Assembly (NCBI RefSeq): GCF_014898055.3
Contig: NW_023601433.1
Location: forward strand, 21,441,641 to 21,505,640
DNA length: 64,000 bases
Reading direction: 5' to 3'
Origin: Talpa occidentalis
Taxonomy: Eukaryota > Chordata > Mammalia > Eulipotyphla > Talpidae
Under the pieces are notes generated by a model that worked only from the letters and a program-made list of their open reading frames with translations, ran no database searches and was not told the origin of the DNA. Made by a program: the position numbers and the translations under genes. This document shows positions 1 through 12,105 of this stretch, piece by piece; the stretch's first letter is position 1; every line of letters begins with the position of its first letter.

Positions 1-3000
1 CAGGAAACACATTTAGCTACAAAAGATAAAAATAGGCTCAAAGTCAAAGGATGGAAAACAATCCTACAAGCAAATGGGCCAAAAAAGAAAGCAGGAACAG
101 CTATACTTATATCAGATAAAACAGACTTCAAACTCAAAAAATAAAAAGAGACCCCAATGGTCACTACATTATGATTAAGGGGACAATACTTCAAGAAGAA
201 ATAACACTCATTAACATATATTCACCAAACGAAAGAGCACCAAAATATATCAGACAACTGTTGTCCTCTCTGAAAACAGACATCAGAGAAAACACATATG
301 TAGTGGGAGACTTCAACACACCACTATCAACAATGGATAGATCAACAAGACAAAAAATAAGTAAAGAAACTAAAGCTCTAAATAAGGACCTAGAGCATTT
401 GGGCTTAACAGACATCTATAGAACACTAAACCCCAAAAAAACGGAGTACACATTTTTCTCAAGCGCACATGGATCATTCTCCAGGATCGATCACATACTG
501 GGGCACAAGACAAACATCAACAGATACACCAAGATTGACATCATACCAACCATCTTTTCTGACCACGAAGGCATCAAACTAGAAATAAATCATAAAAAGA
601 AGGCAAGGAACTATCCTACCTCATGGAGATTAAAAGCCACACTACTGGAAGACCACTGGACTAACGAGGAGATCAAAGAAGAAATTAAAAAATTCTTTGA
701 ATTGAATGACAAGGAGGACACCAATATCCTAAATGTATGGGATGCAGCAAAAGCAGTAATAAGAGGAAAATATATAGCAATAGAAGCTCACATCAAAAAA
801 CAAGAAAGAACTCAAAGAAACAACCTAATCTCGAAGCTCAAAGATCTAGAAAAAGAACAACAAAAAAACCCCAGAACCAGTAGAAGAAAAGAAATAATAA
901 AAACCAAAGCAGAAATAAATGAAATTGAAACTAAAAAAACAATCCAAAAGATCAATGAAACCAAGAGCTGGTTCTTTGAAAAAATCAATAAAATAGACAA
1001 ACCCCTAGCCAGGCTCACAAAGGAAAAAAGGGAGAAAGCACAAATAAACAGGATCATCAATGAAAGAGGAGAAATCACAACGGACACAGCAGAAATCAAA
1101 AGAATAATCAGTAACTACTATGAACAGTTATATGGAAACAAGTTTAACAATCTAGAGGAGATGGACAAATTCCTACAACTCTACAATCACCCAAAGCTAG
1201 ATAAAGAAGAAATAGAACACCTAAACAGACCAATTACAATTAGCGAAATTGAAATGGTAATAAAAAACCTCCCCAAAAACAAAAGCCCAGGACCTGATGG
1301 ATTTACAAATGAATTCTACCAAACATTCAGAGACGAATTAGTGCCTATCCTTCACAAACTCTTCCAAAAAATTGAGAAGGAAGGGACAATACCAAACACG
1401 TTCTATGAAGCCAATATTACACTAATACCAAAACCGAACAAGGACAACACAAAAAAGGAAAACTACAGGCCAATCTCCCTAATGAACACTGATGCAAAAA
1501 TCCTCAATAAAATTTTAGCTATCAGAATCCAACAATGTATCCATAAGATAATTCACCACGACCAAGTTGGATTCATTCCAGGGGCACAAGGATGGTTTAA
1601 CATCCGAAAATCAATCAACGTTATCCAACACATCAACAAAAAGAAATATAAAAACCATATGATAATATCAATAGATGCTGAGAAAGCTTTCGACAAAGTG
1701 CAACACCCATTCATGATAAAAGCCCTTGAAATTCTTGGGATACAAGGAACATACCTTAACATCATAAAGGCCATCTATGACAAGCCAACAGCCAGTATCA
1801 TTGTCAATGGTGAAAAGCTGAAAGCAATTCCATTAAGATCTGGAACAAGACAAGGATGTCCACTCTCACCACTGCTTTTCAATATAATACTGGAAGTCCT
1901 AGCCAGGGCAATAAGACAAGAGAAAGACATCCAAGGAATCCAAATAGGAAAAGAAGAAGTCAAACTATCACTATTTGCAGACGATATGATATTATACATA
2001 GAGAACCCCAAAAACTCCACAGAAAAGCTAATTCAACTCATCAATCAGTTCAGTAAAGTGGCAGGATACAAAATCAACACGCAAAAGTCAGTAGCCTTCC
2101 TATACACAAACAATAAATCTGAAGAAGAAGAAATCAAAAAGACCATCCCTTTTGTTATTGAAACAAAAAAATCAAATATTTGGGAATAAATCTAACAAAA
2201 GAGGTAAAGGACCTATACAAAGAAAACTATAAAACACTGTTAAAAGAAATAGAAGAAGACACAAAGAAATGGAGAGACATCCCCTGCTCATGGATTGGAA
2301 GAATAAACATTATTAAAATGGCCATCCTACCAAAAGCAATATACAGATTCAATGCTATTCCAATCAAAATTTCAATGTCATTCTTCAAAGAAATAGAACA
2401 ATTATTGATGAAATTCATATGGAATCACCAAAAACCCCGAATAGCCAAAGCTCTCCTGAAAAAAAAAGAAGGGAATGGAGGCATCAGACTCCCAGACTTC
2501 AAACTATACTACAAAGCCATAATCATCAAAACTGCATGGTATTGGAACAAGAACAGACATACAGACCAATGGAATCGAATAGAAAATCCAGAAATAAACC
2601 CACAGATTTATGGTCAACTAATCTTTGACAAAGGAGCAAAGAATATGCATTGGAGCAAAGAAAGTTTGTTCAATAAATGGTGCTGGGAAAACTGGGTCGC
2701 TACATGCAAAAGAATGAAGCTTGACCACCACCTCACACCATACACAAAAATCAACTCAAAATGGATTAAAGAACTAGACATAAGACCTGAAACCATAAAA
2801 TATATAGAAGGAAATATAGGCGAAACACTACGTGATATGCACATCAAAGACATCTTTACAGACACATCACCCAAAGCAGTGATAGTGAAGGCAAAGATAA
2901 ACAGCTGGGACTACATCAAATTAAAGAGCTTTTGCACAGCAAAAGAGACAATAACAAAAACAAAGAGAAACCCCACCAACTGGGAGAACATTTTTGCACC

Positions 3001-3703
3001 CAACACTAATGATAAAGGACTGATCACAAAAATCTGCAAAGAGCTGAGGAGACTCAGCAACAACAAAGAAAATAATCCAGTCAAAAAATGGGCAGAAGAG
3101 CTAAAAAGAAACTTCTCTGAAGAGGAAATGCAAATGGCCAACAGACATATGAAAAAATGTTCAACATCACTTGTAATCAGGGAAATGCAAATCAAAACTA
3201 CCATGAGATACCATCTCACACCAGTGAGAATGGCACATATTAAAAAAATTAGCAACAACAAATGTTGGCGAGGATGTGGAGAAAAAGGAACTCTTGTGCA
3301 CTGTTGGTGGGAGTGCAAACTGGTCCAACCACTATGGAGAGCTGTGTGGAGATTTGTGGACCTACTAAACATAGAGCTTCCATATGATCCAGCAATTCCA
3401 CTCCTAGGTATTTACCCAAAGGACACAGAAACATCAATTCCAAAGAGCACCTGCACTCCTATGTTTATAGCAGCACTGTTTACAATAGCTAAGCTTTGGA
3501 AACAACCCAAATGCCCAAAAATAGATGACTGGATCAAGAAGATGTGGTACATATATACCATGGAATATTACTCAGCATTCAAAAAAGATAAACACATGCA
3601 ATTTGCAGCAACATGGATGGCACTGGAAGGGATCATGCTCAGTGAAATAAGCCAAAAAGAAAAAGAAAAATACCGGATGGTCTCACTCATAGCAGGAATC
3701 TAG
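1..3703 (+). pseudogene. ORF2: L1 ORF2 (endonuclease/reverse transcriptase), frameshifted
   Basis: ORF2p nicks target DNA and reverse transcribes L1 RNA there. Order seen: AP-type endonuclease (catalytic Glu at bases 4-6, [10 protein letters not shown]), the reverse transcriptase with the FADD active site near 1974-1986, then the Cys-rich C-terminus (CWRGCGEKG near 3264-3290). Compared with copy B, there is a 1-base deletion near 141 (frame 1 shifts to frame 3) and another in an A run near 2166-2172 (frame 3 to frame 2). The two long open stretches are 171-2189 and 2180-3703. With two frameshifts no full ORF2p can be made, so this copy is not autonomous. Confidence 0.95.
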
Positions 3704-3893
3704 AAAACTTAAATAAGGGACCAGGAAAATGAATATAAGAAAGTGAAAATCAAAATCAACAAAAAACTATGAACCAGAGACACTTTTTGGGGGGCGGGGG
3801 GGAAAGGATTGGGGTCAGAATTGGGCGTTTGCAATTGTATGGGGGAATATAAAAATAAAATTTAATATTTAAAAAAAAAAAAAAAAAAAAAAA
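1..3893 (+). mobile_element. Young LINE-1 (copy A), cut by the window edge
   Basis: This is the 3' part of a LINE-1. The window opens inside the endonuclease domain: the QETHL motif at bases 1-15 corresponds to ORF2 residues 42-46. The reverse transcriptase and Cys-rich C-terminus follow, ORF2 stops at 3703, and a short 3' UTR holds a G-rich run (3788-3802), an AATAAA signal near 3855 and a poly(A) tail at about 3871-3893. It is nearly identical along its length to the full-length copy at 41015-47595, so both come from the same young subfamily. The long pure A tail also suggests a recent insertion. The 5' end and 5' target duplication lie outside the window. Confidence 0.97.
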
Positions 3894-4894
3894 ACATACA
3901 TGGATGCTTCTGTAATTAATAGATATTCACTTGAAAACATTGTTGAATCTACAATAGTTTTGACCTATTGTTATCGTCCCTCAAATACTAAATACTGAGT
4001 AAATGACCATCATGTGGGAGTTGGGACCCTCAACTAACCCTCCAACTGCCAACTTTCTGAGAACCTCACTGCAGACAGCTGGTTTGCCTGGGGCCTGGGA
4101 AGATTCCAAGCACAGGATACTAGAAAATAAAAAGGGGGAAGGTAGAAACTGGTACTCAGGCCTTCTGTTTTGGTCCCAGTGATTCCAGGGTTATAGGAAA
4201 AAGAAAAAAACAAGGCTGCAAAGTGACCAAAGCAACATTAAAAAAATTTTTTAATTTCCAACTTAAAACTTCATTATAAAACTTGTCAAACATGTCAAAA
4301 ATTAAAAACAAATTGTAGTTGATACCCAAAATTTGCAGCACTATTGATAACAGGCTCTCTTTCATTATAAAGAAAATAATTCAATGTCCTTCTTCCTCCC
4401 CAAAGCTTCCCTGGTGAATCTAGCACAGGATATGCTGGATCACCACTTCATGATACCAGGAGAAAAATGTAATTTAAAAAAAAAAAACAAAAAACCTGCT
4501 TGCTTACATCAGTGCATAATAAAACACTGACAGTTTCAACAAAACAATGTCTAAAGACTATATAGGATGCAGAATTCAGGAGTAAACTAACTTCATGATC
4601 ATGTTAACATGAGGTAAGTCACACATTTCAAATCACAGTGTAGAACACTGTAGATAGAACAATTGACAAGACTATATCAACAATTATCAATAATTTAATG
4701 GCTAAAGCTACCTTACACATATCTATTAAGCTAAAAGATGTTAAATTGTTAAATTATTTTCAATGAATGGACTTCTAAAGATGAATACAATGCTCCTTTA
4801 CAGATATAAAGAATACAATATTAAACTGCATAAGGTAGATAGTAACAAAACACTGTGTAATTTAAAAACATCAAAAACACACAAAAATATTAGT
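3894..4894. other. Intergenic, nothing recognised
   Basis: AT-rich, apparently unique sequence between the L1 tail and the first SINE. Open frames here are short and lack family motifs. I see no tRNA, rRNA or clear repeat. Confidence 0.5.
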
Positions 4895-4911
4895 CTGAAA
4901 TGCCTAATCTT

Positions 4912-5162
4912 CTTTTTCAAGATTTTTTTTTATTTATATAAGAACTGAGGTACAATCAGAGGCGTGGGAGGGTGAGAGAATTCACCAGACAGAGCAGGGA
5001 GCAGAACAGGCAGACGGATCGAAGATACTGCTGAGTGGAGCAGCGGGCGATACAGGAGAGGTCTGCTACGCCATATGGGTTTCTCCCTGGCTGGCTGGGA
5101 ATGGAACCCATGCTGCAGAGCCCACAGTGCAGTGCTCAACCTGTTGCGCCACCAGGGAGGCC
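4912..5162 (-). mobile_element. tRNA-derived T+ SINE
   Basis: On the minus strand it begins GGGCCTCCCTGGTGGCGC, which includes the Pol III A box, followed by a B-box-like GGTTC block. It ends in an A-rich tail, seen as the T run at 4921-4930. It is flanked by an imperfect 17-bp duplication, CTGAAATGCCTAATCTT at 4895-4911 and a copy with two mismatches at 5163-5179, as expected for L1-mediated insertion. Confidence 0.93.
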
Positions 5163-5336
5163 CTGAAATGGCTAATTTTCAAACACCAAACTGTAAAAAT
5201 GTTTACTGATGTTAACTCTGAAAATATACTTATTTTATTTTTCTATTTACGACTGTTTATAAAGACAAATAAACACTTGCAGTTGAGGTAGCAAAACCAA
5301 ATTCATGAACTTTGGATAAAGTAAAAGATCCCTCTT

Positions 5337-5648
5337 GGGCCTCCCCGGAGGCATAGCGGTTGAGCGCTGGGTTGCGAAGCTGCCTGCAGCCTCTGCAGTG
5401 CCAGTTCAATCCCTGGCTGCTCCCAGGCCACCGGAGGAGGGTCCCGCATGGCGCACAGCCCTCTCCTGCCGCCCGCTGCTCCCCTCAGCAGTGTATTTCG
5501 GTCCTTCTGCCTGCTCTGCTCCCCGCTCTGGCTCTGGTGAATTCTCTCACCCTCCTGCGCTTCTGACTATACCCAGTGCTTGTATAAATAAATAAATAAA
5601 TCTTGAAAAAAAAAAAAAAAAAAAAAAAAAGAAAGAAAGAAAGAAAAG
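5337..5648 (+). mobile_element. tRNA-derived T+ SINE, CpG-rich subfamily
   Basis: The full-length head (GGGCCTCCCCGGAGGC) is followed by a tRNA-like A box, a B box (GTTCAATCCC), a CpG-rich body, tandem AATAAATAAATAAATCTT and a long A tail ending in (GAAA)n to about 5648. Its 3' body (TTCTGACTATACCCAGTGC) matches the copy at 32480-32789 but differs from most other copies in the window, which read CTGGCCTGTACCCCAGTTC. This marks a second subfamily. Confidence 0.93.
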
Positions 5649-5660
5649 ACTGTCTTCTAC

Positions 5661-8600
5661 TGAATCATTTAAAAAAAAAAAAAAACCCTCCTATGTCTCA
5701 ATAGCATCTTTTACGCAATATTAAGTAAATTCTAATTGTTTCAGAATTTTTAATTCACAACTTTTATTTTACAAACTTAATTTAAAATACTGAGATTGTT
5801 TCTATTAAAATGATATGTAGTCCTGGTAATTATCTCACATGCACAATACTGTACAGGAAAATCTGCAGTCATCATGTATTACATAAAGCTTCATATTTAC
5901 ATTTTCAAACATGGTTTTGGAAGTTGAGGTTAGTCAAACTCTTTCCTTACACAGTGCTAATAATCTTTCATCACTCTTCACATAGAGCTTTCACTACAGG
6001 ACCAATTTTTACTTTCAAATCATATAACTAGCAAATGATTTAAAGGAAACAAATGAAAAGTCCATTCTCTGAATGGACATGTGTATACTTGGAGTGTAGC
6101 AGCGTTTTCATTTAAGAAACACCAAGGGACAACAACAAACGATAATGTAAATGATAATCAAAATCAAACACGAATATTAATTTCAGTCCATTTATAAGAC
6201 TCTTCAGATTTTTAAGTATTAAAAATTTCCTCTTAGAATGTAGATTTTAACATCTTTATTTTCTCTATGAATTGTTATGAGTAACTCACTTCTCGGCTCT
6301 GTATAGTCTTGACTCAAGAAGAAAACCGTAAAGATACTTTCAGTGCAGTGAAAAAAGTTTGGTTCATTTTAGATTTTTCTTTTTGTTTTTGCCAGTAGAA
6401 GTCACCATTGCAGTCATGTCAAATATGCCAGAGCAAAGTTAGTAAATATGGAAATATGCAGCACAGAGGATTTTCCCCAAGTCAGACATATTTCTTCTTA
6501 GAATAAAGTTCATCCTGAGTTTCTCAGTGGACAAGCAACCTGGTGAAACAAATCACATAGCAATTAGGCAGAATGTGATTAAAACCTGTGCATAATAACA
6601 GGTAGATAGGGTTAGGTGTTTTTATCGCCATTATACAATATTAAGTTTTTCTTGCTTTTCCATAAATCCTCTAAGAATGAACCATAAGATTACTTCATTT
6701 TCTCCAATAATGGGGAAAACAGCTAAGCTGATGAGTAAAATTCTACTAGTGTGTGGCAGAGGTAGTTTTGAATTAAATTTATTAAATTTGAAAGCAAAAT
6801 GATTGGTTCAAAATGATATAAGTTACTTCAGACTTGAGCTAATCATAGCTATTGAGAAGGGTATGTTACAAACTTGCACTTACCAGAACAGATGGACACA
6901 GTAAATAACATTTAATACACAGGGACTGAAATGTATACTCAAGCTTCAGAGCATAATTAGAGAAGTCAGTGGTCAGTGGCTTTATTTGATGACTGACTAA
7001 ATAAAAGGCTAGGAAGTTGTAGATAAATGGGACACACACCAAATTGCCAAAAGTCAGCATGAATCCAAATCTGCCCTAGGGAATGTCCATGGCTGTCAAT
7101 TACGTTTCCTATGCGGAAAGAGAGAGAGGGAAAGATATTTTAAAAATTCTTTTCTAAGTTTGAAATATTCAAATAAAGTACTGGTTTATAGTCACATTTA
7201 CAAAAGGCCATGCGAAAATTTTAAGGGGGGGGGGTGTGGTGGTGGTGACGAAATCCCTTCCTTGGCATGTATATCACATTAAGTCATTCCGCCAGCTTTC
7301 TGCCCTGTCATTGCATCCTCTCACTCCATGCCACTAAAATAAGAGATCTCAGAAAAGTTTCTTAGTTCCTTCTGCCTGGAACACCCTTTGCCAGCCTCAG
7401 CTGAAGCCACCTGGGGCGCCTTCCCTTGGCCCTCCCCGTGGACAGAGTATGACTCAGGTGCTGCCACCGGCTGGTCGACTAAAGCAAGTGTGCAGTGGTC
7501 CTGTAACCGTGGGAACACCTTGTCCAGGTGACAAGGAGAAGCTGCACCAGCCAACGCGGTGAGACAGGATGCAACATGACTTACCTTGGGTCAAGTAAGT
7601 CTCCATGCTGTTATTTGAAGGCCTTGGTTTGAGGCAGAAGGGGAAATTGCCACATATTCTCTGGCAGTAAGTTAAACGTTTGGCACTAGGCTATTATTAT
7701 AAGTCTCCAGTGCCAGGTGAGACTTGTGAGGATTGCAACAGGAAAATGCTTAACATTTCATTTTTCACTAATGACTTGCATTTTAAAAAATAAAAGTAAA
7801 CAGACTTTAATTTTTGCTAATGACTTTTTTTTTTTAAATAACAGTGAATGGACTTTCCCATTAAGCAGTATTTTAACCCTGAAAATGTGTTGAAGCATAG
7901 GTCTGCTTACAATTATAGGTCTAAACTTGTTCTGAAGAAGTGCCTATGTTTCTAGGGGGACTCCTGACTCACAAGTAATTCAAATAGGGGAAATGTCAGT
8001 GATGGAGATGACTCCCAGGGTAGCCTTCCTGCCTTTTGGGGCAGCTCTAAGAAGGATGCCATGAGATATATTTAGTAAATCAATTAAGAGATTAAAAAAC
8101 AAACTTTCCCTCAAGGATATTTTTGGCATTTGCTTTCACCACTCTTTTTAATATATATATATATATATATAATCTTTAATCTCCATTTTTAATCTTAATC
8201 TCCATTAGTACTTCTGGGAAAGTGATTACAAGTTACTACTCGGCACATTTTTCAAGTTTTCTAAGCAAAGCCTACCTGAACCCTCACATTATAAGCTGGG
8301 CAGCACTGAACACTAGACAGCACCAAGGCACTAGCACCAGGGGGTGATGCCAACTTGTCAGAAGCAGGAACCAGTGTTACAGTGTTCAGAGATGCTGGGC
8401 ATAAAGCCAGCAGCAGCTAATTCTTGCAGGGACACCTGGTATCATTCAGCAGGTGATGTCAGAGGTCAGATCTGTGAAGGTACGGTGCCAGAGCATGAGG
8501 TTCAGTGTAACAGTTTCCTGACAAATCTTACTGCTCCTCCAACTGCCTCTTCAAGTCTTCTTTCAAGCTTTGCCACCAAGATCTTTCCAAGACCTCCTTT

Positions 8601-8690
8601 CCAGCTCTCTCTTCCAGTTCTCTCTTCAAGCTAGCTGGAGCCTGGCTTAAATACTTTTGAACCTGATAGGCCCTTTTAATTGATGGGCAC
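5661..8690. other. Intergenic, nothing coding recognised
   Basis: About 3 kb of AT-rich sequence with no recognisable gene. It contains a short G tract near 7225-7233 and a perfect (AT)10 tract at 8151-8170. Open frames up to 96 aa (for example 8344-8634) show no family features and are probably chance. Confidence 0.5.
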
Positions 8691-8709
8691 CATTAAGAGT
8701 CTGTAGTGG

Positions 8710-8973
8710 GGTCTCCCCAGTGGTGCAGCAGGTAGAGCAAAGTGCTGTCCACAGCCTCTGCAGTATGGGTTCGATTCCTGGCTGGCTGAGGAGATACCCA
8801 AATGGCACAGCAGACCACTCCTGCCTTGCCTGCTGCTACCCTCAGCAGTGTTTTCAGTCCATCTGCCTGTTCTGCTCCCCACTCTGTCTCTGGTGAGTCC
8901 TCTCATCCTCTCACGCCTCTGGCCTGTACCCCAGTTCTTGTATAAATAAAAGTAAATCTTTAGGGAAAAAAAA
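8710..8973 (+). mobile_element. tRNA-derived T+ SINE inserted at an LTR edge
   Basis: Head GGTCTCCCCAGTGG, B box GGTTCGATTCC, tail TAAATCTTTAGGGAAAAAAA. The target duplication is AGAGTCTGTAGTGG ending at 8709, repeated as AGACTCTGTAGTGG from 8973. The duplicated bases span the end of the solo LTR at 8979-9430, so the SINE is younger than that LTR. Confidence 0.92.
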
Positions 8974-8978
8974 GACTC

Positions 8979-9430
8979 TGTAGTGGCAAGAAGACACAGG
9001 GCAGGATCTCTATGATCCAAGCAGATGGGGTAAAGGAGGAGTCCTGGAGCCCTTGGTGGCTTTTTCAGGCTTTTATTGAGTTTACCAGGTACACAGTAGG
9101 CAGGGGTGCCAGGAGGCTGGCAGGCCTCCCAGTCCCCAGCGAATCTTCACTCTTTTCTGGGCTGTCCAGCATTCTCTTGTGGTCTCTTCTTCTCTGCTGG
9201 TACTGCTCTCATCTGTTCTCCTTCTTGTGGTTCTTCTCTTTCGCTCTCTCTGCTGGCATCTCCATGACACCACCCTTATAAGCCCAGCCTCTCAGCCCAT
9301 GTGAACCTACCTATGCATGCCCACACCCCACTCCAGGTGTCTGCTATCAGGTATGCATTCAGGACCGCAGGGATCCATCATCAATCCTAATGGCAGGAGG
9401 GCAGATAAGCCTGATAATTATTTACCCACA
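8979..9430 (-). mobile_element. Solo LTR, minus strand, same family as the 27.5-31.1 kb cluster
   Basis: Read on the minus strand it starts TGTGGGTAAATAATTATCAGG and ends in CACTACA, so it has TG...CA ends. It shares blocks with the LTRs at 28117 and 29017: GATGATGGATCC, GAATGCAT, the TATA-like CTTATAAGGG, AATAAAAGCC, GACTCCTCCTTTACC and GATC. A 5-bp target duplication GAGTC is seen at 8697-8701 (left, beyond the SINE) and 9431-9435 (right). No internal retroviral sequence adjoins it, so it is a solo LTR left by LTR-LTR recombination. Confidence 0.85.
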
Positions 9431-9435
9431 GAGTC

Positions 9436-9650
9436 CCAATCAGATTAGAAGGGTTTTCCATGCTCTATTTGCATAACTGCCATGGGAGCACCAATCAGAT
9501 TGGAATGTTTCAATCTTATATTTGCATGACTGCCAAAAGGGTGGTGAGATGCAGGAATTGCAACAGTTGGGAGCACTAGGAAAGTGTGGCACTCCAACCC
9601 CAGCTGTTTGATTGGTCAAGTTCCAATCAAGTTGGAGCCTGATATAAAAC
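9436..9650. promoter_or_regulatory. Duplicated CCAAT/octamer block, probable LTR U3 enhancer
   Basis: Two imperfect copies of about 54 bp each start with CCAATCAGATT (9436 and 9491) and each contains an octamer ATTTGCAT (9467-9474 and 9520-9527), which reads ATGCAAAT on the minus strand. Further CAAT motifs lie at 9609-9635. Paired CAAT and octamer repeats are typical of retroviral U3. It may belong to the minus-strand LTR that starts at 10149, with the solo LTR at 8979-9430 inserted into it. Which strand it serves is inferred. Confidence 0.45.
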
Positions 9651-9680
9651 AGAAAAACCAATCCCCGGCCAGACTGGATC

Positions 9681-10149
9681 TGTTACAGAGCAACCTCAAT
9701 ATGAAACGGGTTGCCTGACTGTGGGTCCTCACCTGCACACTTAAAGGGGACTTATTAATGCTAAACTGTAGGTACACACAAAAGGTTAATAAAAGGGAAG
9801 GGGAAATGGTATTTACAAGGGAAGGGGAAATAAGGAAGTGAATAACTCAGGGAGAAAAAGAGGAAGATAAATTTGTAAATGCATCCTACCCATTCCGCTG
9901 ACCTGGAATCCCAATGACCCACAGTGAGCTAGCAAAAAGCCAAGCGCCATGGGGCCAAGAGAGTGACCCCAGCTCACATGGCTGGTTATATATTCAAACA
10001 AAAAACATGGCTGCTTAACTCCACCCACAGGTCCTCACTACTCTCCCTTTGGTGATCATGGGATTCATAGTTCCCAATGTCCTGATGGAGTGGGGTGGAG
10101 TCCACAAAACCTGTATGGAATTTGCTCAGGACATTTTTTCTCCCTAACA
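9681..10149 (-). mobile_element. 3' LTR of a degraded gammaretrovirus-like (ERV1) provirus
   Basis: On the minus strand the LTR begins TGTTAGGGAG directly after a polypurine tract and has a TATATAA motif near 9990-9998. The proposed 3' end at 9681 (TGTAACA) is only a candidate. U3-like sequence continues to about 9436, and a second TATA-like TATTTAAG on the minus strand lies near 8645-8660, so the true LTR may be longer and interrupted by the younger solo LTR and SINE. The start is well supported, the end is not. Confidence 0.55.
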
Positions 10150-10165
10150 ATTCCCCCCTTTTACT
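10150..10165 (-). promoter_or_regulatory. Retroviral polypurine tract
   Basis: The minus strand reads AGTAAAAGGGGGGAAT immediately upstream of the LTR start TGTTAGGG. A polypurine tract primes plus-strand DNA synthesis in retroviruses and always abuts the 3' LTR. This fixes the orientation of the remnant as minus, in agreement with the integrase fragment at 12106-12835. Confidence 0.8.
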
Positions 10166-12105
10166 TTTTGCCACCATTACCATGGTGATGAAGATCAAAT
10201 GTATGAATGCTGGGGTGCAGCCTCAGATGAAAATTTTTCCAGGGTTCTAGTTTGAAAGAAAAATCAGTCTCTCCAGGTATTGTCCATTGTGGAAAACAAA
10301 AGTCCTTCATTGCCAGAAAATAGTACATCAGTCCAAGCCAAAAGAAAAAGAAAACATCTGGAGGCATTAGCCAAAACAAGACTGCAAATATATCAAAATC
10401 ACAGGAAGAAAAAGATCTTAAAATTGGTCAACTTATCTAAAATCAAGTTTTCTCCACCTTGATCCCAATTTTTTTCAACAGCATAGCAAAAATTTGCAAA
10501 CTAAATCCACTTTTAAACCATTTTACCTATTTTTGCGTAAAATCATAGAGCAGAATAACCAAACAGCAATTTTAGCTGGCTTTGTTGGAATACTCCATAC
10601 AGGATCCAAGCGAACTCTTGACATTCAATCCATGTAGGCTTCAAGAACAAAGTTGGTCTCACTAGACTCTACCTGGGCTTTACTCTTCTCGAGGGTACCA
10701 GGGCTTTTTTTTTTTCCCAGGTTGTCCAGTCCTGCCCATGGAGGCAAGCTGCCTCACCTTCTTTGGAGGTTTCTGGAACCCTACAAACAAAGTATCAGGT
10801 CCTCCTCTTCTTGGTTCAGCTCTATCTCAACTTTTAGGAAGAATTCCACTCAAAGTCACACAATGAAACACGTCTCCAATTTATAGTTTGAGCAGACAAA
10901 ATTCCCTACTGAAGTTATGCAAAAATAGACTCTGACATGAGTAGTAAAAAATTATTACCACTACTTTCATGCTGTGTTGGTATCAAGGGGAGAGAAAATG
11001 GAAATACAAGTTAGCTCTGCTGGGGAAAAAAAAAAAAAAAGGAACATTGCTGCAGGTCCTGTCAGTCAAAACAAGAAAACCTTCTTTGAATCAAAACAAA
11101 ATGCAAAAAATTACCAGTATTATGTCAAACAAAACTTAGTAAAATCAGGTGTATCTCCAGGCCTATTCAGTCCTTGTAGGAAAGTTTTTACCATCAAAAA
11201 TTCCATCAATAGGAATCTGTTGAGGCCTTTCCCCCCTATTTTCTCCAGAAACAACTTCTGTAGTTATCAAACCATTGAAGTATACAATATTGTGAGGCAA
11301 CAATCAACATTGACAATTTACATACGTATCAGGTACTGAAAGGTTTTATACGTGTTTCAGAAAACCAATGTTAACATTTCTGTGCATGCCAAAGTTTTAC
11401 CATTTCCCAAGTGACAATGCTTCCCTTCTATTTTTACTTTACTATGTAAACCAAACAGGACAAATTCATTTAATGCCTTTCCCAGGAGGAAAGGGAGAAA
11501 TTCTGTGGAGTGTCTTAGGAGCTCTACTGAGGTTCCACAAACTTTCCTTCGATCAACCAAATAACAGGCTATCAAATTTTACTTCAATTTAGATTTCTGG
11601 GATGTTTTGCCATAAATATTAGAAAACAGCAGCAACAACAATATTCAATCTCTATGAAGGCAGCGGCTCAGTTCAGTAGTACAATGTTGACAATCAAGCC
11701 ATAACCTTTAGTTTCTCTTTTTTCCCCCCAGTGTCTACAGGCACTATATATATCAATTTGTCAACCACTAGAGGCCAAGACAAGGATACAAGGAAAGGAC
11801 ATACAGACATACAACATCTAGACACAGAGAGCTCTTTAGTTTTCATTTATCTTTTAGTTTTCATTTTCATTTCAAGATATCCCACGATATCTTATACAAC
11901 TGCAGTTTCACTCATAGACCAAAATAACAAAAACAAGCAGAAAAAAAAACCTCGAAGTTAAAAAACAAAAGTGAAAAGGAAAAAACCAAAATCAAGATTG
12001 AAAGCTTTTCTGTGTAAAAAAGTACTGTCAGCATATGTGTGATTCTAGATATTATTTCACGTCTCCTAAACTTGGAAAGGAAAGAGATTGGTTAGAGCAT
12101 GTGAG
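10166..12105 (-). mobile_element. Degraded ERV internal region (env position)
   Basis: This stretch lies between integrase and the polypurine tract, where env would be in a simple retrovirus. Only short frames broken by many stops remain and I cannot identify surface or transmembrane subunits. A second purine-rich run (AAATAGGGGGGAAAGG on the minus strand) lies near 11228-11243. The assignment rests on position, not homology. Confidence 0.5.

Noticed and set aside
4912..5162. tRNA gene suggested by A and B boxes
   Set aside because: The boxes belong to tRNA-derived SINEs with poly(A) tails and target duplications. No cloverleaf with an anticodon arm could be drawn by eye.
5335..5595. 86-codon plus-strand frame
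   Set aside because: Translation of a SINE; the same pattern recurs in the SINEs at 15354, 20295 and 32480.
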